NCBI RefSeq assembly: GCF_000018865.1
Contig: NC_010175.1
Location: forward strand, 3,162,001 to 3,226,000
Length of the DNA stretch: 64,000 nt
Source: Chloroflexus aurantiacus J-10-fl
Lineage (GTDB): Bacteria; Chloroflexota; Chloroflexia; Chloroflexales; Chloroflexaceae
Direction of reading: 5' to 3'
Under the pieces are notes generated by a model. That model was not told where the DNA came from. It made no database searches and saw only the letters and a program-made list of their open reading frames with translations. Made by a program: the position numbers and the translations under genes. Positions 54,097 to 63,620 of this stretch are shown here, one piece after another (position 1 is the stretch's first letter; each line of letters starts with the position of its first letter).

Positions 54097-54828
54097 TTGG
54101 GGCGCAAAGTACATCCGATTGGCTTCCGGCTCGGCTATATCAAGGACTGGCAATCGAAGTGGTTCGCCGAAGGCGAAGAGTACACTCGTCAGCTCCACGA
54201 AGATATCGAGCTGCGCAAGCTGATTAGCAAGGAATTGCAAAGCGCTGGCGTGTCGCGGATCGAGATCGAACGCTCGGCCAATAAGATCGAGATTTCGGTC
54301 TACACGGCTAAACCCGGCATTGTGATCGGGAAGCGCGGCACGAATGTTGACACGTTGAAGAGTGCATTGGAGCGCAAGACCGGGAAGAAGATTAAGCTTA
54401 ATATCAAAGAAATCCATCAACCCGAACTTGACGCTCAGTTGGTCGCGGAGAGCATTGGTGAACAGATCACCAGGCGCGTGAGCTATAAGCGCGCAATGAA
54501 GCAGGCGGTTCAACGCGCCATGCGTCTTGGAGCACAGGGAGTAAAGGTGCGGTGCTCGGGTCGCCTCGGTGGCGCCGAGATGTCGCGTGTACACGAAGAG
54601 GCTGAGGGTCGCGTGCCACGCCATACGCTGCGCGCTGATATCGATTACGCCCAGGTACATGCGCACACTACCTATGGCCGGATTGGTGTGAAGGTCTGGA
54701 TTTACAAGGGAGAGGTCTTCCCGAACCAGGTCGCCAAGTCCCCGGCTGAACCAGCAACGACCGCGCCCACGCCCGCTCCCGAGCGGCGTGAACGTCAGCC
54801 GAGGAGGAATAGCAATGCTTCTGCCTAA
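54097..54828 (+). CDS. rpsC: 30S ribosomal protein S3
   Basis: 243 residues from a TTG at 54097; AGAGGGAGG 4 bases upstream and the conserved [18 protein letters not shown]-terminus settle this start. The KH domain has [15 protein letters not shown]. The C-terminal tail (about 215-243) is Pro/Ala/Arg-rich. Part of the mRNA entry helicase. Overlaps rplP by 14 bases. Confidence 0.96.
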   Translation: MGRKVHPIGFRLGYIKDWQSKWFAEGEEYTRQLHEDIELRKLISKELQSAGVSRIEIERSANKIEISVYTAKPGIVIGKRGTNVDTLKSALERKTGKKIKLNIKEIHQPELDAQLVAESIGEQITRRVSYKRAMKQAVQRAMRLGAQGVKVRCSGRLGGAEMSRVHEEAEGRVPRHTLRADIDYAQVHAHTTYGRIGVKVWIYKGEVFPNQVAKSPAEPATTAPTPAPERRERQPRRNSNASA

Positions 54829-55270
54829 GCGCACGAAGTACCGCAAGATGCAGAAAGGGCGTAGCCCCGGCCTCTCGTACCGCGGCAACAATGTCGTGTT
54901 CGGCGAGTATGGCCTGATGGCCCTCGAACCAAGCTGGATTTCCAGCCGCCAGATCGAGGCTGCCCGTCGTGCAATTACGAACTACGTCAAGCGTGGTGGT
55001 AAGGTCTGGATCCGTATCTTCCCAGACAAGCCTGTCACCCGCAAGCCGGCTGAAACCCGTATGGGTGGTGGAAAAGGTTCAGTTGACCACTGGGTTGCTG
55101 TCGTTAAGCCTGGTCGGATCATGTTCGAGCTGGCCGGTGTTCGCGAAGATGTAGCTCATGAGGCCCTGCGTCGCGCTGCGCAAAAATTGCCGATTAAGTG
55201 CAAGGTGATTGATCGCGAAGAGCAGGGAACGATGGCAAAGCCCGAGGAGGTGAGCAGTGAAAGCGAATGA
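54815..55270 (+). CDS. rplP: 50S ribosomal protein L16
   Basis: 151 residues; ATG at 54815 after GAGGAGG inside the end of rps[17 protein letters not shown] and [19 protein letters not shown] are signatures. An acidic tail of about 14 residues extends past the usual 137-140. Contacts A-site tRNA. Overlaps rpmC by 14 bases. Confidence 0.96.
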   Translation: MLLPKRTKYRKMQKGRSPGLSYRGNNVVFGEYGLMALEPSWISSRQIEAARRAITNYVKRGGKVWIRIFPDKPVTRKPAETRMGGGKGSVDHWVAVVKPGRIMFELAGVREDVAHEALRRAAQKLPIKCKVIDREEQGTMAKPEEVSSESE

Positions 55271-55463
55271 ACTGCGCGCCCTCGATGATGCGCAACTGCG
55301 CGAGAAGTTGGCCGAGTATAAGGTCGAGTTGTTCAATTTGCGCTTCCAAAAGGCTACCGGCAAGTTGACCAACACGGCACGGCCGCGATTGGTGAAAAAA
55401 GAGATTGCGCGCATTCTCACCATTCTGCGCGAACGCGAGTTGGCGCAGGCTGAGCTCGGCTAA
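55257..55463 (+). CDS. rpmC: 50S ribosomal protein L29
   Basis: 68 residues from a GTG at 55257 with GAGGAGG upstream, inside rplP. Two-helix protein at the tunnel exit; [20 protein letters not shown] and [20 protein letters not shown] are typical. Confidence 0.95.
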   Translation: MKANELRALDDAQLREKLAEYKVELFNLRFQKATGKLTNTARPRLVKKEIARILTILRERELAQAELG

Positions 55464-55481
55464 CGAATTATGGAGCAGGGC

Positions 55482-55751
55482 ATGATGACCGTAGAACAAA
55501 AGCGCAAGACGACAAAGGTGGGTCGTGTCGTCAGCGATAAAATGAACAAGACGGTAGTCGTGGCTGTGGATTATCTCAAGCCACATCCCCTCTACCGCAA
55601 GATTATTCGACGCACGAAGAAGTTTCACGCCCACGATGAAGAAAATGTCTGTAAAGTGGGTGATACGGTACGGATTGAAGAAACCCGTCCGCTGAGCCGC
55701 ACAAAGCGCTGGCGGGTGGTGGAAATTCTGAAGCGTGGCGAGGAGGAATAG
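55482..55751 (+). CDS. rpsQ: 30S ribosomal protein S17
   Basis: 89 residues from the ATG at 55482, where GGAG lies 6 bases upstream; ATGs at 55470 and 55485 are alternatives. OB-fold core [19 protein letters not shown] and the loop [20 protein letters not shown] match the family. Confidence 0.95.
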   Translation: MMTVEQKRKTTKVGRVVSDKMNKTVVVAVDYLKPHPLYRKIIRRTKKFHAHDEENVCKVGDTVRIEETRPLSRTKRWRVVEILKRGEEE

Positions 55752-55753
55752 CC

Positions 55754-56122
55754 ATGATCCAGCCTCAAACACGGCTTAAGGTTGCCGATAATACCGGGGC
55801 AAAAGAGATCATGTGTATCCGGGTCCTCGGAGGTTCACGGGTGCGCTACGGTCGGGTTGGCGATATTATCGTTGCCTCGGTAAAGGTTGCTACACCCGGC
55901 GGCCAGGTCAAGAAGGGCGATGTCGTCAAGGCGGTAATTATCCGCACGGCCAAAGAATATGGTCGGCCTGATGGCTCTCATATCCGCTTTGATGATAATG
56001 CAGCGGTGCTGATCGGTAAGGAAAATAACCCTCGCGGCACCCGTATCTTTGGCCCGGTGGCCCGTGAGCTGCGCGAGAAGCAGTTTATGCGAATCGTGTC
56101 GCTCGCCCCGGAGGTGCTGTGA
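55754..56122 (+). CDS. rplN: 50S ribosomal protein L14
   Basis: 122 residues, exact family length. [25 protein letters not shown]-type [12 protein letters not shown] and [19 protein letters not shown] are signatures. Two bases after rpsQ; the stop shares one base with the rplX start. Confidence 0.97.
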   Translation: MIQPQTRLKVADNTGAKEIMCIRVLGGSRVRYGRVGDIIVASVKVATPGGQVKKGDVVKAVIIRTAKEYGRPDGSHIRFDDNAAVLIGKENNPRGTRIFGPVARELREKQFMRIVSLAPEVL

Positions 56123-56454
56123 TGCATGTGAAGACTGGTGATGAAGTGCTGGTGATTGCCGGCAAAGATAAGGGGCGCCGGGGAAAAATTAAGCGCGCCC
56201 TGCCGGCTGTCAACCGGGTTGTTGTCGAAGGGATTAATATCGTTAAGCGCCACCAGAAGCCGCGTGGCCCTGGTCGCCCTGGCGGTATTATCGAAATGGA
56301 AGCGCCGCTCCACGCATCGAACGTGATGCTGATTTGTCCGAGCTGTGGCCGTGCCTCACGCACAGGCAAGCGCTTCCTTGAAGAGACTGATCACAAAGGC
56401 CGACCACGCAAGGTACGCTATTGCAAGGCCTGTGATGCTGTAATTGATAAGTAG
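56122..56454 (+). CDS. rplX: 50S ribosomal protein L24 with zinc-ribbon tail
   Basis: 110 residues. The KOW motif is VKTGDEVLVIAGKDKGRRGK. The C-terminus has CPSCGRASRTGKR ... CKACDAVIDK, a four-Cys zinc ribbon. The ATG overlaps the rplN stop (TGATG); GGAGG 7 bases upstream supports it over the GTG three bases earlier. Early 50S assembly initiator. Confidence 0.95.
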   Translation: MHVKTGDEVLVIAGKDKGRRGKIKRALPAVNRVVVEGINIVKRHQKPRGPGRPGGIIEMEAPLHASNVMLICPSCGRASRTGKRFLEETDHKGRPRKVRYCKACDAVIDK

Positions 56455-56508
56455 TCTGTTCAGGGCCGGCGCAGCGGAGTCTGTCGCCAAGCCCCTGGAG
56501 AAAGCGCC

Positions 56509-57051
56509 ATGACCGTTCGATTACGAGAAAAGTATCAGAAAGAGGTCGTCCCTGCATTGATGGAGGAGTTTAAGTTCAAATCCATCATGCAAGTGCCACG
56601 CCTCGTCAAGATTGTGGTGAATGTTGGCGTCGGCGAGGCGGTGCAGAATGCGAAGGCGATTGAAGCCGCCGTTAATGACCTCGCAACGATTACCGGTCAG
56701 AAGCCGGTAGTTACGCGGGCTAAGAAGTCGGTTGCATCGTTTAAGCTGCGCGCTGGGATGCCGATTGGGGCAATGGTTACCTTGCGCGGAGATCGGATGT
56801 ACGACTTCCTGGATCGACTCTGCTCGCTGGCCCTGCCGCGAATTCGCGATTTTCGTGGTGTCAGCCGAAGCTCGTTCGATGGCCGCGGAAACTACAGTCT
56901 GGGTCTGCGCGAGCAGATTGTGTTCCCAGATATTGATTACGATAAGATCGATAAGATTCGTGGGCTAGAGGTGGCAATTGTCACCAGTGCACCGAATGAT
57001 GAGCAGGCGTATGCATTGCTCAAACGACTCGGCATGCCATTTCGTGATTAG
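56509..57051 (+). CDS. rplE: 50S ribosomal protein L5
   Basis: 180 residues. Binds 5S rRNA and P-site t[42 protein letters not shown] and [17 protein letters not shown] are typical. The upstream 54-base gap holds an imperfect CAGGG/CCCTG stem; the downstream gap holds a two-tier hairpin. Confidence 0.97.
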   Translation: MTVRLREKYQKEVVPALMEEFKFKSIMQVPRLVKIVVNVGVGEAVQNAKAIEAAVNDLATITGQKPVVTRAKKSVASFKLRAGMPIGAMVTLRGDRMYDFLDRLCSLALPRIRDFRGVSRSSFDGRGNYSLGLREQIVFPDIDYDKIDKIRGLEVAIVTSAPNDEQAYALLKRLGMPFRD

Positions 57052-57052
57052 T

Positions 57053-57086
57053 TTGAACTAAGAGCGCATTGCGCTGACTGGTTCAA
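57053..57086 (+). promoter_or_regulatory. two-tier hairpin in rplE-rpsN gap
   Basis: Outer stem TTGAAC with GTTCAA, inner stem AGCGC-ATT-GCGCT, together filling most of the 56-base gap before GAGGAGG. Confidence 0.5.
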
Positions 57087-57107
57087 CGCATTTGAGGAGG
57101 TATTCCT

Positions 57108-57293
57108 TTGGCTAAGAAGTCGTGGATTGTTAGGGCCCAGCGGCCACCAAAGTTTTCGGTACGCGCCTACAATCGCTGCAAGATTTGCGGTCGGTCACGG
57201 GCCTATATCCGCAAGTTCGGGATGTGCCGTATCTGCTTCCGCGAACATGCGTTGAAGGGCCTCATTCCGGGCGTCGTCAAATCGAGCTGGTGA
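57108..57293 (+). CDS. rpsN: 30S ribosomal protein S14, zinc type
   Basis: 61 residues from a TTG at 57108 with GAGGAGG 7 bases before. The zinc ligands are Cys24, Cys27, Cys40 and Cys43 (CKIC ... CRIC). This is the short, zinc-binding form, not the 100-residue zinc-free type. Sits in the 30S head. Confidence 0.96.
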
Positions 57294-57348
57294 GTGCTGT
57301 GCGGCAATCAAAAGTGCTATTGACGCCCGATTGGTGAGGAGGCATACC

Positions 57349-57750
57349 GTGAGTGTAAATGATCCTATCGGCGATATGCTCACACGCATTCGCAATGCGT
57401 GTATGGCACGCCATACGACAGTATCGATGCCGGCATCGAACATGAAAGAGGCGATTGCCCGCATCCTCAAGCGTGAAGGTTTTATTCGAGATTATGCCGT
57501 GATTGATGATGGTAAATCGCATAAGACCATCACGATCACGCTGAAGTATCTGCCCGACCGCCGGCCAGCCATTACTGGCTTACGGCGGGTAAGCAAGCCG
57601 GGGCTGCGCATCTATACCAAGCGTACCGACATTCCACGAGTGCGCGGCGGTCTTGGGCTGTGCATCCTGTCAACGCCCAAGGGAGTGCTCGCCGACCACG
57701 AAGCCTGGCGCGAGCGCGTCGGTGGCGAAGTGCTCTGCTACGTTTGGTAA
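57349..57750 (+). CDS. rpsH: 30S ribosomal protein S8
   Basis: 133 residues from a GTG at 57349 after GAGGAGG; a GTG six codons earlier in frame was rejected. [20 protein letters not shown] and [20 protein letters not shown] are typical. In E. coli S8 represses the spc operon. A central 16S assembly protein. Confidence 0.96.
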
Positions 57751-57768
57751 CGCGCACGGAGGAGTATC

Positions 57769-58332
57769 ATGTCGCGAATTGGAAAACGACCGATTACCGT
57801 GCCGAAAGGTGTTCAGGTTACCATCGGCGAGCAGAATCTCGTGACGGTGAAGGGGCCGAAGGGAACCCTGAGCCAGCAATTGCATCCCGAGATGATTATT
57901 CGCCAGGAAGGGGACGTTATTACCGTACAGCGCCCCTCTGATGGGAAGTTGCACCGCGCTTTGCACGGCTTGACCCGTACCCTGATTCACAATATGGTGG
58001 TGGGTGTCACCCAGGGCTGGCAACGAGCGCTTGAAATTAACGGCGTTGGCTATCGTGCTCAGCTCGAAGGGAAAACCCTGGTGCTCAACCTGGGTTTCTC
58101 GCACCCTGTTCGTATCGAGCCACCACCGAACATTAGCTATATCGTTGGTGAACGTAAGTCGGCCAATGACCCGCTGGCTCTGACAGTTGTTGGTATTGAT
58201 AAGCAACAGGTAGGTGAGGAGGCGGCACGGATCCGTAGCCTGCGCCCACCGGAGCCATACAAGGGCAAGGGCATTAAGTACGCAGAAGAGAAGATTCGCC
58301 GCAAGGCCGGGAAGGCTGGGAAGGCGAAGTAG
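57769..58332 (+). CDS. rplF: 50S ribosomal protein L6
   Basis: 187 residues, two tandem alpha/beta domains. MSRIGKRPITVPKGVQVTI and the C-terminal RSLRPPEPYKGKGIKYAEEK signature are clear. CGGAGG precedes the ATG. Ends in a Lys/Gly tail. Confidence 0.97.
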   Translation: MSRIGKRPITVPKGVQVTIGEQNLVTVKGPKGTLSQQLHPEMIIRQEGDVITVQRPSDGKLHRALHGLTRTLIHNMVVGVTQGWQRALEINGVGYRAQLEGKTLVLNLGFSHPVRIEPPPNISYIVGERKSANDPLALTVVGIDKQQVGEEAARIRSLRPPEPYKGKGIKYAEEKIRRKAGKAGKAK

Positions 58333-58336
58333 TCGG

Positions 58337-58366
58337 GATAGCTGCGGTTATTGTGCCGCAGCTATC
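58337..58366 (+). promoter_or_regulatory. 11-bp perfect hairpin in rplF-rplR gap
   Basis: GATAGCTGCGG and CCGCAGCTATC pair around an 8-base loop 5 bases after the rplF stop. A second, weaker GCGACAG/CTGTCGC stem follows (58379-58404). No T-run. Confidence 0.6.
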
Positions 58367-58422
58367 ACCCCGCAGCGAGCGACAGGGGATGGAATCTCTG
58401 TCGCGGCAGTGTTGAGGATCGT

Positions 58423-58785
58423 ATGGGAAAACGAACACCACGTGAACTCCGGCTTCGCCGGCACAATCGCATCCGAAAGCGTGTCTTTGGCACGCCTGAA
58501 CGGCCACGCCTTAACGTGTTTCGGAGCCATGTTCATATTTACGCACAAGTGATTGATGATACTGTTGGTCATACGCTCGTGGCTGCTTCTACTAACGAGA
58601 AGGGATGGAGTGGCAGCCCTGAGTTGACAAAAACCCAAGAGGCAGCGCTAGTCGGTAAGCTGATTGCCGAGCGAGCGCTACAGGCCGGGATAACGAAGGT
58701 GGTCTTCGATCGCGGCGGCTATAAGTATCACGGACGGGTGAAAGCGCTGGCCGAAGCGGCCCGCGAAGCTGGTCTGAACTTCTAG
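58423..58785 (+). CDS. rplR: 50S ribosomal protein L18
   Basis: 120 residues from the ATG at 58423, preceded by TTGAGGAT; an upstream in-frame extension crosses the hairpins and was rejected. 5S rRNA-binding protein with [20 protein letters not shown] and [20 protein letters not shown]. Confidence 0.96.
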   Translation: MGKRTPRELRLRRHNRIRKRVFGTPERPRLNVFRSHVHIYAQVIDDTVGHTLVAASTNEKGWSGSPELTKTQEAALVGKLIAERALQAGITKVVFDRGGYKYHGRVKALAEAAREAGLNF

Positions 58786-58814
58786 TTGCCCAAGGGCAGC
58801 GTAGCGGAGGAACT

Positions 58815-59351
58815 GTGAAACGAGAACGTATTAACCCCGAAACGCTGGAGCTCGAGGAGCGCGTCGTCCAGATCAACCGCGTGTCAAAGGTCGTGAAGGG
58901 CGGTCGGCGCTTTAGCTTCAGTACGGTTGTTGTCGTCGGTGATGGCAAAGGCCACGTCGGTATCGGAATGGGCAAGGCGGCAGAAGTGCCGGACGCAATC
59001 CGGAAAGGCGCCGAGGCCGCGAAGCGTAATTTGATTCGTGTGCCGCTGGTGCATGCAACCGTTCCCCACGAGGTCGTGACGAAATTTGCGGCTACGAAGG
59101 TCATGTTGCGCCCGGCAGCACCTGGAACGGGTGTTATCGCAGGTCGTGGTGTCCGTCCGGTTGTCGAAGCAGCCGGAATTAAAGACCTGCTCTCAAAGGT
59201 CTACGGTAGCAACAATCCGGTAAATGTTGTGAAAGCAACATTTAAGGCGCTCAGCGAGATGACATCGCTGCACGAGATGGCGAGCCGGCGCGATATGACG
59301 CCTCAAGAGCTGATGGAGCGCCGGACACGACGGGAAACGGAGGCAGCCTGA
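58815..59351 (+). CDS. rpsE: 30S ribosomal protein S5
   Basis: 178 residues from a GTG at 58815 after [27 protein letters not shown] and the S5 signature [20 protein letters not shown] are present. Affects accuracy and mRNA entry. The stop shares one base with rpmD. Confidence 0.97.
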
Positions 59352-59548
59352 TGGGTAAGCTGCGCGTAACGTATGTGAAGAGCGCAATTGGCTATGCGCG
59401 CGACCAGAAGGAGACCCTGGCCGCGCTGGGCTTGCGCCGGTTGAATCAGAGTGTACTCAAACCGGATAATCCATCGGTGCGCGGGATGCTGTTTAAGGTG
59501 CAGCACCTCGTGAAGGTGGAAGAGGTTGAGGACGAGGTGCAGGCATGA
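59351..59548 (+). CDS. rpmD: 50S ribosomal protein L30
   Basis: 65 residues. [20 protein letters not shown] and [20 protein letters not shown] match the family. Starts within the rpsE stop (TGATG) and ends overlapping rplO as ATGA, so tightly coupled. Confidence 0.95.
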
Positions 59549-60057
59549 AACTTCACGATTTACGACCCGCCGAGGGTGCGCACCGAAAGCGTAAGCGAAT
59601 TGGTCGCGGCCACGGCTCGGGTAAAGGAAAAACCGGCGGTAAGGGTATGATGGGGCAAAAGGCCCGCAGCGGTCCCGGCCCTTATCGCACCTTTGAAGGT
59701 GGTCAGAACCGTCTGGTCAAGCGGATGCCCTTCAAGCGGGGCTTTGTTAATAAGTTCCGCGTTGAATATGAAGTGGTCAACGTTGGCAGCCTGGTCGATT
59801 GGCCAGTCGATCTTGAGGTCACACCCGAAACGCTCCTGGCACGCCGTCTGGTACGCCGGAAGCGAATGCCGGTGAAAATTTTAGGTGATGGTGAACTCAC
59901 GCAACCACTGGTTATCAAGGCGCACAAGTTTTCGGCCAGTGCTCGCCAGAAGATCGAAGCTGCTGGTGGGAAAGCCATCGATCTCACATGGGTTGTTGAA
60001 CGCCATTCACGCTCACGCGGGCCAAATCCGAGCATGCGCAATGCCCGCCAGTCGTAA
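59545..60057 (+). CDS. rplO: 50S ribosomal protein L15
   Basis: 170 residues, longer than the usual 144-150 because of a C-terminal extension rich in Arg and Ser. [20 protein letters not shown] and the Gly-rich [21 protein letters not shown]-terminus are typical. Overlaps rpmD by 4 bases. Confidence 0.96.
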
Positions 60058-60066
60058 TCGGTCATG

Positions 60067-60093
60067 TGGCGAGAACCTCACAGGTTCTCGCCA
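60067..60093 (+). promoter_or_regulatory. 12-bp perfect hairpin in rplO-secY gap
   Basis: TGGCGAGAACCT-CAC-AGGTTCTCGCCA begins 10 bases after the rplO stop and ends 18 bases before the secY ATG. No T-run, so an mRNA-processing or translational element is possible. Confidence 0.6.
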
Positions 60094-60111
60094 TTCATAG
60101 GAAGTAGTATC

Positions 60112-61464
60112 ATGCTACAGGCTGTACTTCGTGCTATTCAGTTGCCCGATCTACGGCGTCGCATCCTCTTCACACTGGGGATGCTATTCCTGTTTCGTCT
60201 GATCGCGCATATTCCGGTACCTAACATCAATCCGACAACACTCGAGCAGTTGCGCCAGGCGCTGGCAACCAACCAACTGGCTCAGTTACTGAATCTCTTT
60301 GCCGGTGGGGCACTGGAGAATTTCTCGGTTGCAGCAATGGGGGTTTACCCCTACATTACGGCTCAAATCATTATACAGTTGCTGCAACCCTTGATCCCTG
60401 CTCTTCAGGAATTGCAGAAAGAAGGCGAACAGGGTCGTCTGCGGCTGAATCGCTATCAGTTGTGGTTGACTGTTCCGCTGGCTTATTTGCAGGCGTATGG
60501 TCAGACTCTGACCCTCGAACGCACGATTAATCCAAACAACGACCCGACACTGTCGTTGTTCCGTACTCCGTTCGATCTGGGTGCCAACTTTTTGCCCACA
60601 TTTACTGTACTGACGACGATGGTCGCCGGTACCATGCTACTGATCTGGTTGGGTGAGCAGATCAATGAACGTGGTATTGGTAATGGTATCTCGATCATCA
60701 TCTTCGGGGGGATTGTTTCGCGCCTACCGGGATTGATCATCCAGGGCTTCCAGATCAGCCAGGCGGGTGATTTCAGTACCATTTTGGGTCTGATAGGCTT
60801 TGTGGCAATTGCACTGTTGACAATTGTTGGTATTGTCCTGGTGCAGGAAGGTCAGCGTCGGATTCGTGTCCAGTACGCCCGACGTGTGCGCGGCAATAAG
60901 GTCTACGGTGGTCAGAGCAGCTTCATCCCGCTGAAGGTGAATTCGGCTGGTATGATCCCGTTGATCTTCGCTCAAAGCATTATCATCTTCCCTGGCATTG
61001 TGGCATCGTGGTTCTATCGCCCCGGTGCCGAAGGGATTGGGAATGCCATTGCTGGCTTTTTCTACAATACCTTTAACCCAACCGGTCAGGGTGGTGGCAT
61101 TGTCTACATGACGCTGCTCTTCCTGTTGACAGTGGGATTCACCTATTTCTATACGGTTGTCATCTTCACCCAGCAGGACCTGGCCGAAAATCTACAGCGC
61201 AACGGTGGTTTTATTCCCGGCATTCGCCCGGGCAAGAAGACGGAAGAGTATTTGATGAAGGTGCTCAACCGTATTACTCTGGCCGGTGCGCTCTTCCTGG
61301 GCCTGATTGCCGTGCTTCCGTTCCTGACCCAATCGATTACCGGCGTCCAGATTGGTTTGGGTAGTACGGCGCTCTTGATCGTGGTCGGTGTTGCGGTAGA
61401 CACAATGCGTCAATTAGAGGCGCAGTTGATCATGCGCGACTATGAAGGTTTTCTGACCAGATAG
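60112..61464 (+). CDS. secY: preprotein translocase subunit SecY
   Basis: 450 residues with ten membrane helices. Channel subunit of SecYEG. Start at 60112 after ATAGGAAG. LFRLIAHIPVPNINP, GVYPYITAQIIIQLL (plug region), ERGIGNGISIIIFGGI and SFIPLKVNSAGMIPLIFAQS are hallmark motifs. Its SecG partner is encoded at 2.1 kb of this window. Confidence 0.97.
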   Translation: MLQAVLRAIQLPDLRRRILFTLGMLFLFRLIAHIPVPNINPTTLEQLRQALATNQLAQLLNLFAGGALENFSVAAMGVYPYITAQIIIQLLQPLIPALQELQKEGEQGRLRLNRYQLWLTVPLAYLQAYGQTLTLERTINPNNDPTLSLFRTPFDLGANFLPTFTVLTTMVAGTMLLIWLGEQINERGIGNGISIIIFGGIVSRLPGLIIQGFQISQAGDFSTILGLIGFVAIALLTIVGIVLVQEGQRRIRVQYARRVRGNKVYGGQSSFIPLKVNSAGMIPLIFAQSIIIFPGIVASWFYRPGAEGIGNAIAGFFYNTFNPTGQGGGIVYMTLLFLLTVGFTYFYTVVIFTQQDLAENLQRNGGFIPGIRPGKKTEEYLMKVLNRITLAGALFLGLIAVLPFLTQSITGVQIGLGSTALLIVVGVAVDTMRQLEAQLIMRDYEGFLTR

Positions 61465-61467
61465 TCG

Positions 61468-61498
61468 TTGCACACAAACCGGGAAAATGTAGTACAAT
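61468..61498 (+). promoter_or_regulatory. candidate internal promoter before adk
   Basis: TTGCAC and TACAAT are separated by 19 bases directly after the secY stop, about 110 bases before the adk ATG. The 147-base gap is otherwise without a gene. Confidence 0.45.
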
Positions 61499-61611
61499 AA
61501 AGCTCGTTGCTCGCCGGCATGCCGGTTGGGCAGCGTCTTTGTGAGACAGGCAGATGGTCATACCGTGCAACAGATAATGTGCGGTTTTTGAAGTTGAGCG
61601 AGCGCCGAGTC

Positions 61612-62280
61612 ATGACCAACGTTATCTTACTAGGACCACCCGGTGCCGGCAAAGGCACCCAGGCCAAAACCCTTGCCGATCGCACGGGACTTACGCATGT
61701 AGCGAGTGGCGATCTCTTCCGTGCAGCCCTACGCGAAGGGACTGAATTGGGTATGCTGGCTAAGTCCTACATGGATCGGGGGGAATTGGTACCTGATGAA
61801 GTCGTGATTCGGATGATCCTTGAACGCATTCAACAACCTGATTGCGCGTCAGGGGTTATCTTTGACGGTTTTCCGCGCACGCAAGAGCAGGCGCGGGCAC
61901 TGGAAGTGGCGCTCGCCGACCACAACGCACGTATCGATGCTGTTCTCTTTCTGGCCGTACCACAAGATGTCTTGCTGCGCCGCATTGCCGGTCGGCAGAC
62001 GTGCCGCACCTGTGGTGCGATCTTCAATATCTATTACTTCCCGTCGCATCGGCCAGGTATCTGCGACGCCTGCGGCGGCAAACTCTATCAACGGAGCGAT
62101 GACTCGATCGAGACGGCGCAGCACCGATTAGATGTCTATTTTGCTCAGACAATGCCGCTGATTGAATACTATCAGCGACAGGGTATTCTGCACGAAATCG
62201 ATGGTCAACGTGAGATCGCGCTCGTGACAGAGGCAATGCTAAAAGCGCTCAGCCCATATCTGGCTCCAGCGCAGCCGTAG
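61612..62280 (+). CDS. adk: adenylate kinase, zinc-LID form
   Basis: 222 residues from the ATG at 61612; an in-frame ATG at 61507 was rejected because it precedes the P-loop by 40 unrelated residues. GPPGAGKGTQAKTLADRTG (P-loop), FDGFPRTQEQARAL and a LID with CRTC ... CDAC zinc ligands make this the long, zinc-bearing type. Balances AMP, ADP and ATP. No map gene follows, unlike many spc operons. Confidence 0.97.
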   Translation: MTNVILLGPPGAGKGTQAKTLADRTGLTHVASGDLFRAALREGTELGMLAKSYMDRGELVPDEVVIRMILERIQQPDCASGVIFDGFPRTQEQARALEVALADHNARIDAVLFLAVPQDVLLRRIAGRQTCRTCGAIFNIYYFPSHRPGICDACGGKLYQRSDDSIETAQHRLDVYFAQTMPLIEYYQRQGILHEIDGQREIALVTEAMLKALSPYLAPAQP

Positions 62281-62292
62281 GTTAGGAGACAT

Positions 62293-62514
62293 ATGTCAAA
62301 GAAGAAAGACGTCATCGAGATGGAGGGTACCATCACGGAACCATTGCCAAACGCAATGTTCCGGGTACAGCTCGATAATGGGCACGAAGTACTGGCTCAC
62401 ATCTCGGGCAAGATGCGGATGAACTACATTCGTATCTTGAAGGGAGACCGGGTGCTGGTTGAATTATCGCCATATGACCTGACCCGGGGACGTATTACGT
62501 ATCGTTATAAGTAG
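62293..62514 (+). CDS. infA: translation initiation factor IF-1
   Basis: 73 residues, single OB fold. [20 protein letters not shown] and [19 protein letters not shown] are family signatures. GTTAGGAGA precedes the ATG, 12 bases after adk. Confidence 0.97.
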   Translation: MSKKKDVIEMEGTITEPLPNAMFRVQLDNGHEVLAHISGKMRMNYIRILKGDRVLVELSPYDLTRGRITYRYK

Positions 62515-62530
62515 GGGGCGCGACGCAGCA

Positions 62531-62548
62531 CGGCGGCGTCCGCCGCCG
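62531..62548 (+). promoter_or_regulatory. GC hairpin in infA-rpmJ gap
   Basis: CGGCGGC-GTCC-GCCGCCG, a 7-bp stem just before the AAAGGAGG ribosome-binding site of rpmJ. Could modulate access to it. Confidence 0.4.
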
Positions 62549-62562
62549 CAAAGGAGGCAACA

Positions 62563-62679
62563 ATGAAAGTGCGAGCGTCGGTAAAGCCGCGCTGCGAGTA
62601 TTGCAAGGTGATTAAGCGCAAGGGCGTGATCCGGGTGATCTGCTCGCGTACACCGAAGCATAAACAGCGGCAAGGATAA
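62563..62679 (+). CDS. rpmJ: 50S ribosomal protein L36
   Basis: 38 residues, a short frame beginning [20 protein letters not shown] with a C-terminal [12 protein letters not shown]. The zinc ligands are Cys11, Cys14, Cys27 and His32, so this is the zinc form. AAAGGAGG lies 6 bases upstream. Confidence 0.95.
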   Translation: MKVRASVKPRCEYCKVIKRKGVIRVICSRTPKHKQRQG

Positions 62680-62775
62680 CAACGACTAATTGTTAACCAT
62701 TCATACGGGTAAAGTGGTGCATGCTCGCCGGTATCAGTTGGCCGGCAGAGTGTATCAGGAGCAAAGAGGTCTGGC

Positions 62776-63159
62776 ATGGCACGTATTGCCGGGGTTGATA
62801 TTCCCCGCAACAAGAAGATCGAGATTGCGATCACCTACATCTACGGTATTGGGCGCTCGAACGGCATGGAGATTCTGCGCAAGGCAAATGTGAATCCAGA
62901 ACGCCGGGTGCGCGACCTGACCGAAGAAGAAGTTGGGCGTATTCGCGAAATTGTTGATCGCGAATATCGGGTTGAAGGCGATCTGCGTCGTGAGGTACAG
63001 TTGAATATCAAACGCCTGATGGATATTGGCTGCTACCGGGGCCTGCGCCACCGCCGTGGTATGCCGGTACGTGGGCAGCGCACTCGCACCAATGCGCGTA
63101 CACGCCGTGGGCGGCGCGGTCAGGCGATCGGTATCAAGAAGAAGGCGACCAAGAAATAG
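62776..63159 (+). CDS. rpsM: 30S ribosomal protein S13
   Basis: 127 residues. [54 protein letters not shown] and a Lys-rich tail are standard. Contacts S19 and forms bridges to the 50S. The preceding 96-base gap has a CGCCGG/CCGGC-type stem. Confidence 0.97.
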   Translation: MARIAGVDIPRNKKIEIAITYIYGIGRSNGMEILRKANVNPERRVRDLTEEEVGRIREIVDREYRVEGDLRREVQLNIKRLMDIGCYRGLRHRRGMPVRGQRTRTNARTRRGRRGQAIGIKKKATKK

Positions 63160-63179
63160 TTGCAATTAAGGAGTGAGGC

Positions 63180-63590
63180 ATGCCCGCCAAGGGAAAAACG
63201 ACTACCACGACACGCCAGCGCGGTAAGCGCCGTGAGCGAAAGAATGTGCCGCGGGGTCAGGCGCATATTCAGAGCACGTTCAACAATACAATCGTTACAA
63301 TTACCGATCCGCAAGGCGCGGTCGTATGTTGGGCCAGTGCCGGTCAGAGTGGATTTAAGGGTTCGCGGAAGAGCACACCTTATGCCGCTCAGGTGGCTGC
63401 GGAGAATGCGGCACGCAAAGCAATGGAAAATGGTATGCGCTCGGTTGAGGTCTTTGTGAAAGGCCCTGGCGCCGGACGCGAAGCCGCTATCCGTTCGTTG
63501 CAGGCTGCCGGTTTGCAGATTACTGCAATTACCGACGTGACACCGATTCCACATAACGGCTGCCGGCCACCGAAGCGGCGACGGGTCTGA
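63180..63590 (+). CDS. rpsK: 30S ribosomal protein S11
   Basis: 136 residues. [39 protein letters not shown] and [10 protein letters not shown] are signatures; the N-terminal 20 residues are basic and Thr-rich. Platform protein. AAGGAG precedes the ATG. Followed by a 193-base structured spacer. Confidence 0.97.
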   Translation: MPAKGKTTTTTRQRGKRRERKNVPRGQAHIQSTFNNTIVTITDPQGAVVCWASAGQSGFKGSRKSTPYAAQVAAENAARKAMENGMRSVEVFVKGPGAGREAAIRSLQAAGLQITAITDVTPIPHNGCRPPKRRRV

Positions 63591-63620
63591 TTGGACGTTT
63601 TCGCTGTTGTTATGCTGCAC

